Below the pieces are notes generated by a model, which saw nothing but the letters and a program-made list of their open reading frames with translations, ran no database searches and was not told the DNA's origin. A stretch of DNA of 64,000 nucleotides, from the NCBI GenBank assembly GCA_003216535.1, contig QCIS01000007.1:1-64000 (forward strand). The letters run 5' to 3'. Shown here piece after piece: positions 55,644 through 64,000 of this stretch. The stretch is from Prochlorococcus sp. AG-402-N08. Its GTDB lineage: Bacteria > Cyanobacteriota > Cyanobacteriia > PCC-6307 > Cyanobiaceae. Both the position numbers and the translations under genes were made by a program. Each line of letters starts with the position of its first letter. Within the stretch, counting starts at the first letter, position 1.

Positions 55644-56723
55644 TCAAAAGATTTTATCTAATCTATTAAACATTTCTTGAGATACTCTTGATTGACTATA
55701 TTTAGAAGGTAAAAAATTCATTTTTCTTATTTTCTTTGAAGTTTGTTCTATTGCTTTTTCAATAGTTTTTGACAACTCTTCATCCTTCCTAAATAAGAAA
55801 ACATTTTCCGAAACTAAACTTAATTCTGAGTTGCCATCGGTATCTCTTAGAACGCACGTCAAACCCATAAATAAACTTTCTAATACTGCTCTAGAGGTGC
55901 CTTCAGAACTAGAAGGCAAAACCAAAATATCATAATTTTTAAATCTTTTAAAAGGATTTTTTACAAATCCTATAAGCTTTATTTTTGAATCTAAATTCAT
56001 TCTAGAAATTAAATTTGCAATTCTCTTCTCTAATTCACCCCCTCCAATAATATCTAATTTTAAATCATATTTATTTATTTTACTAATTGCATCAATGAGT
56101 AATTCGGGATTTTTTCTCTTAGTTAAACTTCCCAAAAATAAAAGATTAAATTTCTTTTTATTCTTAAATTTTCTATTTTCATATTTATAAAGATCAAGAT
56201 TTTTTTCATCAATAAAATTCGGCACTACTTCAGTTTTTAGACCAACTAATTTATTTACTTGACTTTGCATTGATAATGTCATAGAAAAAACTAATGAAAA
56301 ATTTCTTAAAATAAATAGATGTAACAGTGCTAAACAATAACCAAGAAATCCATAAGTGAATTTATAATTAGTCATTAAATTACCCCTAATACTGGAAACT
56401 TTGGGGAATTTATGCAAAGAAATAAAATTTGTTAAATCGGCGCTAAAACACATTGAAAAAACTAAGATATTTTTATTTTTAGTACTCATGTATTTGATAA
56501 ATTCTCTAAATTTTTTAACATTCTTAAAAAAATTTTTTTTTGATTCAGATAAATATTCTTTGGCAATTTCTTTTTCAAGAAAAGCATTTGATCCTTTGCC
56601 TTTATTTATAAAGACGAGTTGAACAAAATAATACTTAGAAAGACCATTTGCAATAGCAAAAGCTCCTTTTATGGGACCTGTTGGATTATCTGCAGGGAGT
56701 AATAAGATAATAGTTTTTTTCAA
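55644..56723 (-). CDS. GT4-family glycosyltransferase
   Basis: 359-aa GT-B enzyme. PADNPTGPIKGAFAIANGLSK at the N-terminus (residues about 8-28), LLFLGSLTKRKNPELLIDAI, KIKLIGFVKNPF and the EX7E-type VLPSSSEGTSRAVLESLFMG. Overlaps the next GT4 start by 4 bp (56720-56723). Confidence 0.85.
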   Translation of the reverse strand: MKKTIILLLPADNPTGPIKGAFAIANGLSKYYFVQLVFINKGKGSNAFLEKEIAKEYLSESKKNFFKNVKKFREFIKYMSTKNKNILVFSMCFSADLTNFISLHKFPKVSSIRGNLMTNYKFTYGFLGYCLALLHLFILRNFSLVFSMTLSMQSQVNKLVGLKTEVVPNFIDEKNLDLYKYENRKFKNKKKFNLLFLGSLTKRKNPELLIDAISKINKYDLKLDIIGGGELEKRIANLISRMNLDSKIKLIGFVKNPFKRFKNYDILVLPSSSEGTSRAVLESLFMGLTCVLRDTDGNSELSLVSENVFLFRKDEELSKTIEKAIEQTSKKIRKMNFLPSKYSQSRVSQEMFNRLDKIF

Positions 56724-57877
56724 TTTTTTTTACTGAGATAAATAAAGTTTTCTGCTCTTTTTTTCCAATTAAAGTACTGCATGTATTCATTAAATGCATT
56801 TTTTGATATATATGTAGATAATTTTCTATTATCTTTTATTATTTTTAAAGCTTTGTCCCAACTATCAAAATTTTTGGGAGGGACAAGTAAGGCATTTCTT
56901 CTATCCTCAAGTATCTCTCTTAATACTGGCAAATCAGAAGAAATTATAGGAACTCCTGAAGACATATATTCAAACAATTTCAATGGTGACATCCAATCAG
57001 CAGTATTAGAACCCTTAATGCCTATAGAAACATTTCTTTGGTATGGCATCAATAATACATCTACACATCTTAAAATCTTAAGCGAATCAATATGATCTAG
57101 ATATCCGAAAAAGATTAGATTGCTAGACTCATATAATTTTTTGCTTATGATAATATCTTCATCTGTTCCCCCAAAAACTAGAAATAAAAAGTTTCTATTT
57201 CTTTTTGATAATTCATAAATAACTTCAATGCCTCTACCAGGATATAAATGTCCAAAATAACCACAAAAAAAATTAAATTTAAAATATTTTTTTTCTAATA
57301 ATTCTCCAATAATTTGCTTCTTCTTTTGCTCTGAAAATATTTCTAAACCCGATTTGGCTGCATCAGGGAAGATTTCAATATTCTTAAAATTAAAGTTATG
57401 ATATTGATTTAATTTTTCTCTCAATTTTTTTGAAATTACAATAGATTTAATTCTCTTACTCTTAAGTAATAAAAATTGTATATTTTTTCTAATTCCCTGC
57501 TCTGGTGTATGGGTTTCATATATTAGGTTAATTCTGAGGATTATACCCGCTAAATATGCTGCATATAAATTTCTACAAATTATAATTTTCTTATTATTTG
57601 ATTTTTTTAAAAGAAAAAAAACAAATCTTAGAGCTATGAAAAATTCAATGCCAAATTTATAATTAATATTAAAATCTTTAAATGAAATATTTTTATTATC
57701 AAATCCAAAAGAATTTTTTAAATAATTTTCAATATCAGCTTCGTTTTTAAAATTTAATTTAGCAAACAAGTCAACCTTATAACCTAATTCTATAAAGCCA
57801 TATATCTGGTTTAGTACATGGACTGTGTTGGCTTGCCTTGATGGAATAGTTGAGGCTGAAACATAAACAATTCTCAT
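56720..57877 (-). CDS. GT4-family glycosyltransferase
   Basis: 385-aa GT-B enzyme. IVYVSASTIPSRQANTVHVL, YETHTPEQGIRKN, FCGYFGHLYPGRGIEVIYEL, and PLKLFEYMSSGVPIISSDLP with VLREILEDRRNALLV. Related to the downstream GT4 in strand and operon position. Donor unknown. Confidence 0.85.
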   Translation of the reverse strand: MRIVYVSASTIPSRQANTVHVLNQIYGFIELGYKVDLFAKLNFKNEADIENYLKNSFGFDNKNISFKDFNINYKFGIEFFIALRFVFFLLKKSNNKKIIICRNLYAAYLAGIILRINLIYETHTPEQGIRKNIQFLLLKSKRIKSIVISKKLREKLNQYHNFNFKNIEIFPDAAKSGLEIFSEQKKKQIIGELLEKKYFKFNFFCGYFGHLYPGRGIEVIYELSKRNRNFLFLVFGGTDEDIIISKKLYESSNLIFFGYLDHIDSLKILRCVDVLLMPYQRNVSIGIKGSNTADWMSPLKLFEYMSSGVPIISSDLPVLREILEDRRNALLVPPKNFDSWDKALKIIKDNRKLSTYISKNAFNEYMQYFNWKKRAENFIYLSKKN

Positions 57878-57886
57878 ATTTAAATA

Positions 57887-59038
57887 TTAAATTCTTTGAT
57901 AACCAATACCTGGATAGTTTATAAACTTTTTCTTTATAAAACTATTACTTTCTTCTGCATAAATTACTAAATTAATTTTTTCCAATAAAAGGTTCCTAAA
58001 CCATGTATCCCATAAGTCAGATTCATTCCAACCTCTACTATAAATTGACCAATGAGTTTTTAATTTATTAAATTTATTCCTTTGAATTGAAATATTAGTT
58101 TTTAACTTAAATAAAAAAGAGATAAAATCACCTTTAAATATGTGATTTATAGACTTAAGGTGGTTTTTGAATGATCTTGGCCTTATAAATTTTGACTCAC
58201 ACCACCCTCCATCAGTATTTTGTTCATTTAATATGGTTTTATAAGTAATACTCAATTGTTTTCTAAATTTTTGAATATTAACGAATTTTGAAGTTAGAAA
58301 AAAAATTGCATCATAGTCATAGCATCCTCCGCCCCCTGGATATGGAGCAAAATGACCATCTTTATCGCTTAGTTTGGAAACGAAATCAGCAGCTTTTTGC
58401 CAAAAAATACCATCTATATTCAGGAAATCCAAAATCTCATATTGATGATATCCATTTTGAAATTGTAAAAAAGGATTTGAGAATTTACATCCAAAAAAAC
58501 CATTAATGTTCATAGCTTTCAAATGTAAATCAACCCATTCGTCTATTTTATTTTCAACCTTACGATTTAAATAGATTTTATTATGAAGAAGATTAATAGC
58601 AAAAAACATAGCAAAATTTCCAGAGCCTGGTTTACCATCAAATGCACCAATATTATTTAGGTAAGATTTAATTGAAACACCTTTAAAAATATTCTCAGTT
58701 AATTCAGGCATTGGGTCTTTTTCTATAGTATTTAAAATCTTCAAAGAAGAAAGAGTAAATGATAATAATTGCAAAAAACTTTTATCGTAAATGAGAGTTC
58801 TTTTTTCGGAACTCATCTTTTTTTTTAATTTTCTAATATTGTTTCTTAATAATCCATCCATAAGATATTTATCTTTTTCAATTAGTTTTCTATTTCCTAG
58901 CAAATTCAAGTTAAATATATAGAAATTTAGTGCAAATAAAGAATTATCCGATAGGGGAGTTAACCTGAAAATTTTTTCATCTATATCAACACAAGATTCA
59001 ACGAAACTTGCAACACTCTGATCTTTTTTTGCGTACAA
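57887..59038 (-). CDS. Toroid-type (squalene-cyclase/prenyltransferase-like) protein of unknown role
   Basis: 383-aa soluble protein with repeated helix pairs and glycine/tryptophan turn motifs: GKPGSGNFAMFFAIN, KDGHFAPYPGGGGCYDYDAIFFL and ILNEQNTDGGWCE. These resemble alpha/alpha-toroid repeats (QW-like, DGGW). Terpene cyclase catalytic DXDD is not seen, so a glycan-binding or glycan-processing role is as likely. It is encoded with glycosyltransferases. Function not known. Confidence 0.55.
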   Translation of the reverse strand: MYAKKDQSVASFVESCVDIDEKIFRLTPLSDNSLFALNFYIFNLNLLGNRKLIEKDKYLMDGLLRNNIRKLKKKMSSEKRTLIYDKSFLQLLSFTLSSLKILNTIEKDPMPELTENIFKGVSIKSYLNNIGAFDGKPGSGNFAMFFAINLLHNKIYLNRKVENKIDEWVDLHLKAMNINGFFGCKFSNPFLQFQNGYHQYEILDFLNIDGIFWQKAADFVSKLSDKDGHFAPYPGGGGCYDYDAIFFLTSKFVNIQKFRKQLSITYKTILNEQNTDGGWCESKFIRPRSFKNHLKSINHIFKGDFISFLFKLKTNISIQRNKFNKLKTHWSIYSRGWNESDLWDTWFRNLLLEKINLVIYAEESNSFIKKKFINYPGIGYQRI

Positions 59039-59180
59039 CTTAAATAACTTATATTTATTTATTTATTATATACATAGTAATTGAACAGAATTGTATAAAA
59101 TAAATATCAAAATATAAAAATTTTTAAAAGGTAATAATTTTATTTTCTAGTTTAAATATATAATGAAAAAGATTTGAAAT

Positions 59181-60335
59181 ATGATGAAAAAAGTTTGTGT
59201 AATTATTACCGCAAGACCAAGTTATTCAAGAATAAAATCTACCCTTTTAGCCCTAAAAAAAAATAAAAATATTCAACTTCAAATAATTTTATCTGGCTCA
59301 GCTCTTCTAGATAGATATGGGAAAGTTTCAAAAGTAATAAGAGAAGATGGGTTCATTATTGATTCGCAAATACATAATGTAATTGAAGGTAGTGAGTTAT
59401 CTCATTCAGTAAAAAGCGTTGGATTAGCTCTTATTGATTTATCTTCTGAATTATCTAAAATAAATCCTGATATTGTTATAACAATTGCCGATAGATACGA
59501 AACTATCGCAAATGCGATTGCATCATCATATATGAATATCCCTTTATTACATATTCAAGGTGGTGAATATACTGGATCTATTGATAATAAAGTAAGACAT
59601 GCAATCACAAAACTAGCAGATATTCATTTTGTGGCAACTGATTTAGCAAAAAAAAGGGTTATCTCAATGGGGGAGGACCCAGAAAATGTTTTCAAAACAG
59701 GTTGTCCCTCCATTGACATAGCTTTAGAAGTTGAACAAACCCCTGTTTTAAACTTCGATCCCTTTGAAAGGTATAAAGGTACAGGGCCAAAATTTAACTG
59801 TAAAAACGGATATTTAGTAGTTATGCAGCATCCTGTTACGACAGAATACGATGAAGCTTTTAATCAAGCTAATGAAACAATTAATGCCATAAGAAAAATT
59901 GATCTCCCTGTATTTTGGTTTTGGCCTAATGTAGATGCTGGTTCAGATGCAACCTCAAAGGCACTAAGGATATTTAGAGAATTTAATAAAAATGCAAAAT
60001 TTCATTTTTTTAAAAATTTATTACCAAAAGATTTCTTACTTTTAGTTCAAAATTCTTCTTGTTTAGTTGGTAATTCCAGCGTTGGGATAAGGGAATGTTC
60101 TTTCTTGGGTATTCCTGTTGTTAATATTGGTTCTAGACAAAATGGTAGAGAAAGAGCAAAAAACGTTATTGATGTTTGTCATGATTCTAATTCTATTTTT
60201 AATGCTATTAAGAAGCAAATCAATCATGGTAAATTTGAAAAGAGTTATCTTTATGGAAATGGTAAAGCTGGAGAAATAATGGCAGATTTAATTTCTAAAA
60301 TTGAGTTTAAAAGCATAAATAATAACTTTTATTAG
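59181..60335 (+). CDS. neuC: UDP-N-acetylglucosamine 2-epimerase, hydrolysing (NeuC/LegG type)
   Basis: 384 aa, produces a free 2-epimerised hexosamine from a UDP-HexNAc for nonulosonic acid synthesis. ITARPSYSRIKSTL at the start, IADRYETIANAIAS, HIQGGEYTGSIDNKVRHAITKLADIHF (in parts: HIQGGEYTGSIDNKVRHA), and SSCLVGNSSVGIRE near the end. 55 bp upstream of neuB. The precise sugar, sialic or legionaminic type, cannot be decided here. Confidence 0.88.
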   Translation: MMKKVCVIITARPSYSRIKSTLLALKKNKNIQLQIILSGSALLDRYGKVSKVIREDGFIIDSQIHNVIEGSELSHSVKSVGLALIDLSSELSKINPDIVITIADRYETIANAIASSYMNIPLLHIQGGEYTGSIDNKVRHAITKLADIHFVATDLAKKRVISMGEDPENVFKTGCPSIDIALEVEQTPVLNFDPFERYKGTGPKFNCKNGYLVVMQHPVTTEYDEAFNQANETINAIRKIDLPVFWFWPNVDAGSDATSKALRIFREFNKNAKFHFFKNLLPKDFLLLVQNSSCLVGNSSVGIRECSFLGIPVVNIGSRQNGRERAKNVIDVCHDSNSIFNAIKKQINHGKFEKSYLYGNGKAGEIMADLISKIEFKSINNNFY

Positions 60336-60390
60336 AGACATACATTTCATTTTTTAGTAATATTATCAAATAATCATGATCTTATAATTA

Positions 60391-61452
60391 ATGATTAATT
60401 CAAAAAACTTTTATATAGGTGATAGAGAAATAGGACCAAATCAGCCTTCATTTATTATCGCAGAAGTTGCCCAAGCTCATGATGGTTCACTTGGTATGGC
60501 TCATTCATTTATTGATATTGCAGCAGATTATGGTGCAGATGCTATAAAATTTCAAACACACATTGCAAATCATGAAAGTACATTGGATGATGAATTTAGA
60601 ATAAAATTTTCATACGAAGATAAAACCAGATTCGAATATTGGAAAAGAATGGAGTTTACCTATGAAGAATGGATAGGTCTATACAAACATGCAGAGGAAA
60701 AAAAAATAATTTTTCTTTCTTCAGCTTTTTCATTAGAAGCAATTGATCTTTTAGAAAAATTAAATGTCCCTGCATGGAAAGTAGCTTCAGGAGAAATTAA
60801 TAATTTTCCTTTTCTAAAAAAATTGAGTAACACAAAAAAACCAATCCTAATTTCAACTGGTATGAGTAGTTTATCAGAGATTGATGAAGCCTTTGAATTC
60901 CTTAAGAGTAATGAAGTCAATGACATAGCTATATTTCAATGTACCTCTGAATATCCAACTTCTTTAAATAAAGTAGGAATAAATTTAATAGAAAAATTTA
61001 GAAATAAATATAATGTGCCTGTTGGGCTTTCAGATCATTCAGGTGACATAGCGCCATCTATTTACGCAATTTCAAAAGGTGCTTCACTTATTGAATTACA
61101 TATAGCTTTACATCCATATCAATTTGGTCCAGATACTAATTCATCAATTACTCCAGATGAATTAAAAAATTTATCTATTCTTAGAGATAAGTTCCATATT
61201 ATGAAATCCAACCCATCAGATAAAGATCAAGCTGCCAATAGATTAAATAAAATGACAGCATTATTTGGAAAGTCCCTATGCCTAATTCGGAATATGAAAA
61301 AAGGAACCATATTAACTGAAGAAATGTTTACTTTAAAAAAACCAGGTAATGGTATTAAAGAAAAAGACTTACCAAATATATTAGGAAAGAAACTTTCTAG
61401 GGATGTCCAATCAAACAAATTAATAACTATTGAAGATATAGAAATTGATTAA
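60391..61452 (+). CDS. neuB: N-acetylneuraminate/nonulosonate synthase
   Basis: Condenses phosphoenolpyruvate with a hexosamine to a nine-carbon acid. TIM-barrel motifs IAEVAQAHDGSLGMAH, ADAIKFQTHIA, WKVASGEINNFPFL, ISTGMSSLSEIDE and CTSEYPTSLNKV; C-terminal SAF (antifreeze-like) domain, FGKSLCLIRNMKKGTIL and KPGNGI. 353 aa, normal. Confidence 0.92.
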   Translation: MINSKNFYIGDREIGPNQPSFIIAEVAQAHDGSLGMAHSFIDIAADYGADAIKFQTHIANHESTLDDEFRIKFSYEDKTRFEYWKRMEFTYEEWIGLYKHAEEKKIIFLSSAFSLEAIDLLEKLNVPAWKVASGEINNFPFLKKLSNTKKPILISTGMSSLSEIDEAFEFLKSNEVNDIAIFQCTSEYPTSLNKVGINLIEKFRNKYNVPVGLSDHSGDIAPSIYAISKGASLIELHIALHPYQFGPDTNSSITPDELKNLSILRDKFHIMKSNPSDKDQAANRLNKMTALFGKSLCLIRNMKKGTILTEEMFTLKKPGNGIKEKDLPNILGKKLSRDVQSNKLITIEDIEID

Positions 61453-61456
61453 TAAT

Positions 61457-62848
61457 TTAAATATCTAAAGATTTTAGAAACATTTTTTCTGCATTTTTTA
61501 AGTTTCCTAATATATCTAAAGAATCTCTAACCCTATTTTTAGAGTAATTACTTTTATCATCAAGTGCTTTTTTTATGTATTTTTTAAGTGAATCAAAAGA
61601 ATCAGCATTAGGTATAGAATTTATTAATTGTCTATTATGAAATTGCCTTTCATCTTGATACATATTAAAACGGGATGGATGGTTTAGATATTTGTAATCT
61701 TTGGTCTGGTAAAACATATTTATACAAGGTATATTTAATAAAGAAGCCTCTAAAGCAAGTGTAGAAAATATATTTATTACAAGGTCATAATTGAGTAAAC
61801 GATCTCTCATAATATTAAATGAATTAGAATTTTCGTACTTTATAAATTTTTCTCCTGAAACCTTTTCTATATCTAAACTTATGTATTTATATTTATTAAC
61901 TAAAGATACTAATTTATTAATCTGAGGATAAAAAAAGGAACCATCATTCTTTCTTCTTAAAGCAAATGGATGAGGCCTTACTACTAAATTAATATCAATT
62001 TTCAAAACTTGAAATGCTTTAATTATTTCTTCAACATAAGTGTAGTCAAAAGGAAATCTTTTATAAGATTTTCCACCATAAAGAACTTTCAAGTTATTAG
62101 TTTTTTTATTTTTTTCCTTTTCAAAATCGATCCAAGAAGCATACTGTAAAGCGCCAACAGCAAATATATTTTGGGAAGAGATTTCCTGAAACTTTTTCAA
62201 CTGTATATTCATAGAATCACTATATGAAAGAACTTTGTTAGGCTCACAAAGATGATACCCATTACCTGATACATTATCCCAACTTTGGATATAACAATAA
62301 GAGTAGATATTTAATCTTTTACTTGCCAAAAGCATAGTATCATTGGCATCAACTCCAGAAAATGATGTAGTTAAAATTTGAGAGATTCCTAAAATCTTCA
62401 ATAATTCTTCTTCTGATTTTGTATCAGTTAAAAAACACTCTAAATTGATTATGAATTTTCTTATAAATTTAAAATTGCAAGCTAGTTTGTATAGTATTTT
62501 TTGAAAAATGATCTTGTATGATATTAAAGCTTTTTTTGAATTCTCATATTCAAAAACTTTCCAAAAATCAAATAAAGTTTGATTAAAAAATTTTCTTGGG
62601 TATAAATACGCTCTAACATTTCTAAGAATTCTTTTTAGAAAATTAAAATCATTAATATTTTTAAAATCTACCGACTTTAAAATAATTTCATTATTATCAC
62701 AAAATTTTATTATTTTTTCTGAGATTAAATCTCTTTCGCAAATTACAAAGATTTGATATTTTCTTTGTATCTTTTTTATAGGTAATACATCTTTTAGTAG
62801 CCTTAAAGCAGCGCCATGAGGTATTGTAATTGCAAGTTTATTTTTCAA
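61457..62848 (-). CDS. Surface-carbohydrate biosynthesis protein, GT-B-like
   Basis: 463 aa, cytoplasmic. The C-terminal half has a CDP-glycerol-transferase/GT-B-like pattern: VVRPHPFALRRK and LLNYDLVINIFSTLALEASLLNIPCI with acidic EAS motif, as in transferases using activated polyols or nonulosonates. The N-terminal half has no known motif (CERDLISEKIIKFC). It converges on neuB with 4 bp between stops and lies inside the nonulosonic module, so a CMP-nonulosonate-using transferase is a fair guess. Confidence 0.6.
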   Translation of the reverse strand: MKNKLAITIPHGAALRLLKDVLPIKKIQRKYQIFVICERDLISEKIIKFCDNNEIILKSVDFKNINDFNFLKRILRNVRAYLYPRKFFNQTLFDFWKVFEYENSKKALISYKIIFQKILYKLACNFKFIRKFIINLECFLTDTKSEEELLKILGISQILTTSFSGVDANDTMLLASKRLNIYSYCYIQSWDNVSGNGYHLCEPNKVLSYSDSMNIQLKKFQEISSQNIFAVGALQYASWIDFEKEKNKKTNNLKVLYGGKSYKRFPFDYTYVEEIIKAFQVLKIDINLVVRPHPFALRRKNDGSFFYPQINKLVSLVNKYKYISLDIEKVSGEKFIKYENSNSFNIMRDRLLNYDLVINIFSTLALEASLLNIPCINMFYQTKDYKYLNHPSRFNMYQDERQFHNRQLINSIPNADSFDSLKKYIKKALDDKSNYSKNRVRDSLDILGNLKNAEKMFLKSLDI

Positions 62849-62922
62849 TTTAGTATAACTTTTTAAATACTATAAAATCTTTATAGGTTTAATTAGTTTC
62901 CTTAAAATAAAGTCTTAAATAA

Positions 62923-63930
62923 ATGAAAAATTTAAAATTTCTCATAGTAGGTTTTGGTTCTATAGGTAAAAGGCATTACGACAATTTAGTAAATCTCTCT
63001 TATGAAGTATATGTTTATAGCTATAGAAAAAATAAAGACCCAAACAATGTTAATGAGGGAATTAAATTTGTTAATGATTTAGAAAACGCAATAGAAAAAG
63101 TAAACGCTGTGATAATTTGCAATTCGACTGAAAAGCATCTTGAAGTAGCACTTTTAGCAGCGAGTAAAGGAAAACATATTTTTGTAGAAAAACCTTTGTC
63201 TCATAATTTAAATAATTTAAAAAATTTAGAAAAAAAACTTAAGTCTAACAAGATTATATTCGCTTCTGGTTTTATGCTAAGGAAGCATCCAAATCTTATC
63301 TTTATAAAAGAATTAATTAGAAAAAGAGAACTAGGAAAAATATACTATGCTAATGCATCCATAGGTCAAGATTTAAGAAAATGGCGAAAAAATTATGACT
63401 ATACTAAAGGTTATGCAGCTAATTCAGAAACTGGTGGTGGAGTTACTCTAGACTTAATTCACGAAATAGATTTAATAAATTGGCTAATTGGAGAAGCTGA
63501 AATTATTTTTGCCTTACTAGGTTTTAATAAAGAATTAAACATAAATACAGAAAGCATTTCAAACATAAGCATAAAAACATACGGAGACATTATTTGTAAT
63601 ATTCAATTAGATTATCTTTGCCCTGTGCTAAAGAGAAAGCTTGAAATAGTTGGTGAAAAAGGAATAGTAAATTGGGACTTCAAGACAAATATTGTATCCT
63701 TTACAAATAAGGAAGACCATACAAAAGTTTTGCATAATCTAGAAAAGGATTTTGAAAGAAACATAATGTACTTAGAAGAAATGAAAGATTTTATTGAAAA
63801 AATAAAATTTAATAGTTTTGATTTATCACAATTTAATGATGCTTGTAATGCATTAAAGATCGCTATCGGAGCAAAATTATCTTTTAAAAATGAAAGCTTG
63901 ATTTATAATAAAGATATTAAGATAAATTGA
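62923..63930 (+). CDS. Gfo/Idh/MocA-family oxidoreductase
   Basis: 335 aa with N-terminal NAD(P) Rossmann fold (FLIVGFGSIGKRHYDNL), the family's HIFVEKPLSHNL lysine-proline motif, GFMLRKHPN and the DLIHEIDLINWL histidine motif. Such enzymes oxidise or reduce sugar nucleotides or free sugars. It stands directly before the CMP-nonulosonate synthetase gene (2-bp gap), so it probably modifies the nonulosonic acid or its precursor. Confidence 0.85.
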   Translation: MKNLKFLIVGFGSIGKRHYDNLVNLSYEVYVYSYRKNKDPNNVNEGIKFVNDLENAIEKVNAVIICNSTEKHLEVALLAASKGKHIFVEKPLSHNLNNLKNLEKKLKSNKIIFASGFMLRKHPNLIFIKELIRKRELGKIYYANASIGQDLRKWRKNYDYTKGYAANSETGGGVTLDLIHEIDLINWLIGEAEIIFALLGFNKELNINTESISNISIKTYGDIICNIQLDYLCPVLKRKLEIVGEKGIVNWDFKTNIVSFTNKEDHTKVLHNLEKDFERNIMYLEEMKDFIEKIKFNSFDLSQFNDACNALKIAIGAKLSFKNESLIYNKDIKIN

Positions 63931-63932
63931 TT

Positions 63933-64000
63933 ATGGAAACTTTATGCACAATTTGTGCAAGAGGTGGCTCAAAAGGAGTGCCAAATAAAAATATCAAACT
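63933..64000 (+). CDS. neuA: CMP-nonulosonate cytidylyltransferase, 5' part only
   Basis: Only the first 22 codons are in the window: METLCTICARGGSKGVPNKN, the CTP-binding P-loop-like motif (ARGGSKGVPNKN) at the start of NeuA/PseF/LegF enzymes. It activates the nine-carbon acid as CMP-sugar. The rest lies beyond the right edge. Confidence 0.85.
   Translation, partial: METLCTICARGGSKGVPNKNIK

Overview
The window is AT-rich, densely packed chromosomal DNA with short intergenic gaps. Its gene content (a YidC with a large insert, Ycf46-type AAA ATPase, DUF2808 and DUF3769 proteins, AroH chorismate mutase, a LapA-like micro-protein) points to a marine picocyanobacterium. The best fit is a high-light-adapted Prochlorococcus. 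This assignment rests on composition and gene families and was not checked by a search.

Layout. (1) 1-17.6 kb is mostly core genome: a membrane sugar transferase, a glycosyltransferase and a drug/metabolite exporter on the minus strand, then a plus-strand housekeeping run (sppA, aroH, DUF2808, rpmH, rnpA, PH-domain protein, yidC, ycf46-like, serS, rseP-like, rpsN, pnp), then cysQ, rsmI, a LapA-like gene and an HTH gene. (2) 17,820-26,937 is a 9.1-kb integrative element inserted in a tRNA-Arg(UCU) gene. A 40-bp perfect direct repeat of the tRNA 5' half bounds it: a truncated copy at 17820-17859 and the 5' half of the intact tRNA at 26898-26970. It encodes a tyrosine integrase, two small DNA-binding proteins, a PrimPol-helicase, a zinc-finger protein, a second catalytic-domain-only tyrosine recombinase on the opposite strand, and a right-hand cluster of small phage-like genes, one resembling a terminase small subunit. 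It carries several unannotated repeat arrays: paired arm sites beside both core repeats, palindromic repeats after the primase gene, and tandem palindromes plus 9-bp iterons between two convergent genes. It resembles the tRNA-targeting elements called tycheposons in Prochlorococcus and also phage satellites. (3) 27-64 kb is a cell-surface polysaccharide island with genes on both strands: O-antigen ligase, initiating sugar transferase, the dTDP-rhamnose operon rmlACDB, a Wzm/Wzt ABC exporter, manC, a UDP-glucuronate/UDP-xylose pair, GDP-fucose genes, galE, an LptD-like outer-membrane protein, many glycosyltransferases and a nonulosonic (sialic-type) acid module that runs off the right edge.

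How it works together. The island supplies nucleotide sugars (dTDP-Rha, GDP-Man, GDP-Fuc, UDP-Gal, UDP-GlcA, UDP-Xyl and probably a CMP-nonulosonate). Glycosyltransferases assemble them on lipid carriers, the ABC pair or ligase exports or attaches them, and the LptD-like protein could deliver lipopolysaccharide to the surface. Two decayed fragments (the end of a gmd beside fcl, the start of a manC beside gmd) show that this island has been shuffled and partly replaced.

The most promising novelty is the tRNA-Arg element. It appears to bring its own upstream block to the tRNA 5' half that it regenerates, and it has a complete, readable attP architecture and two candidate replication or regulatory repeat regions.
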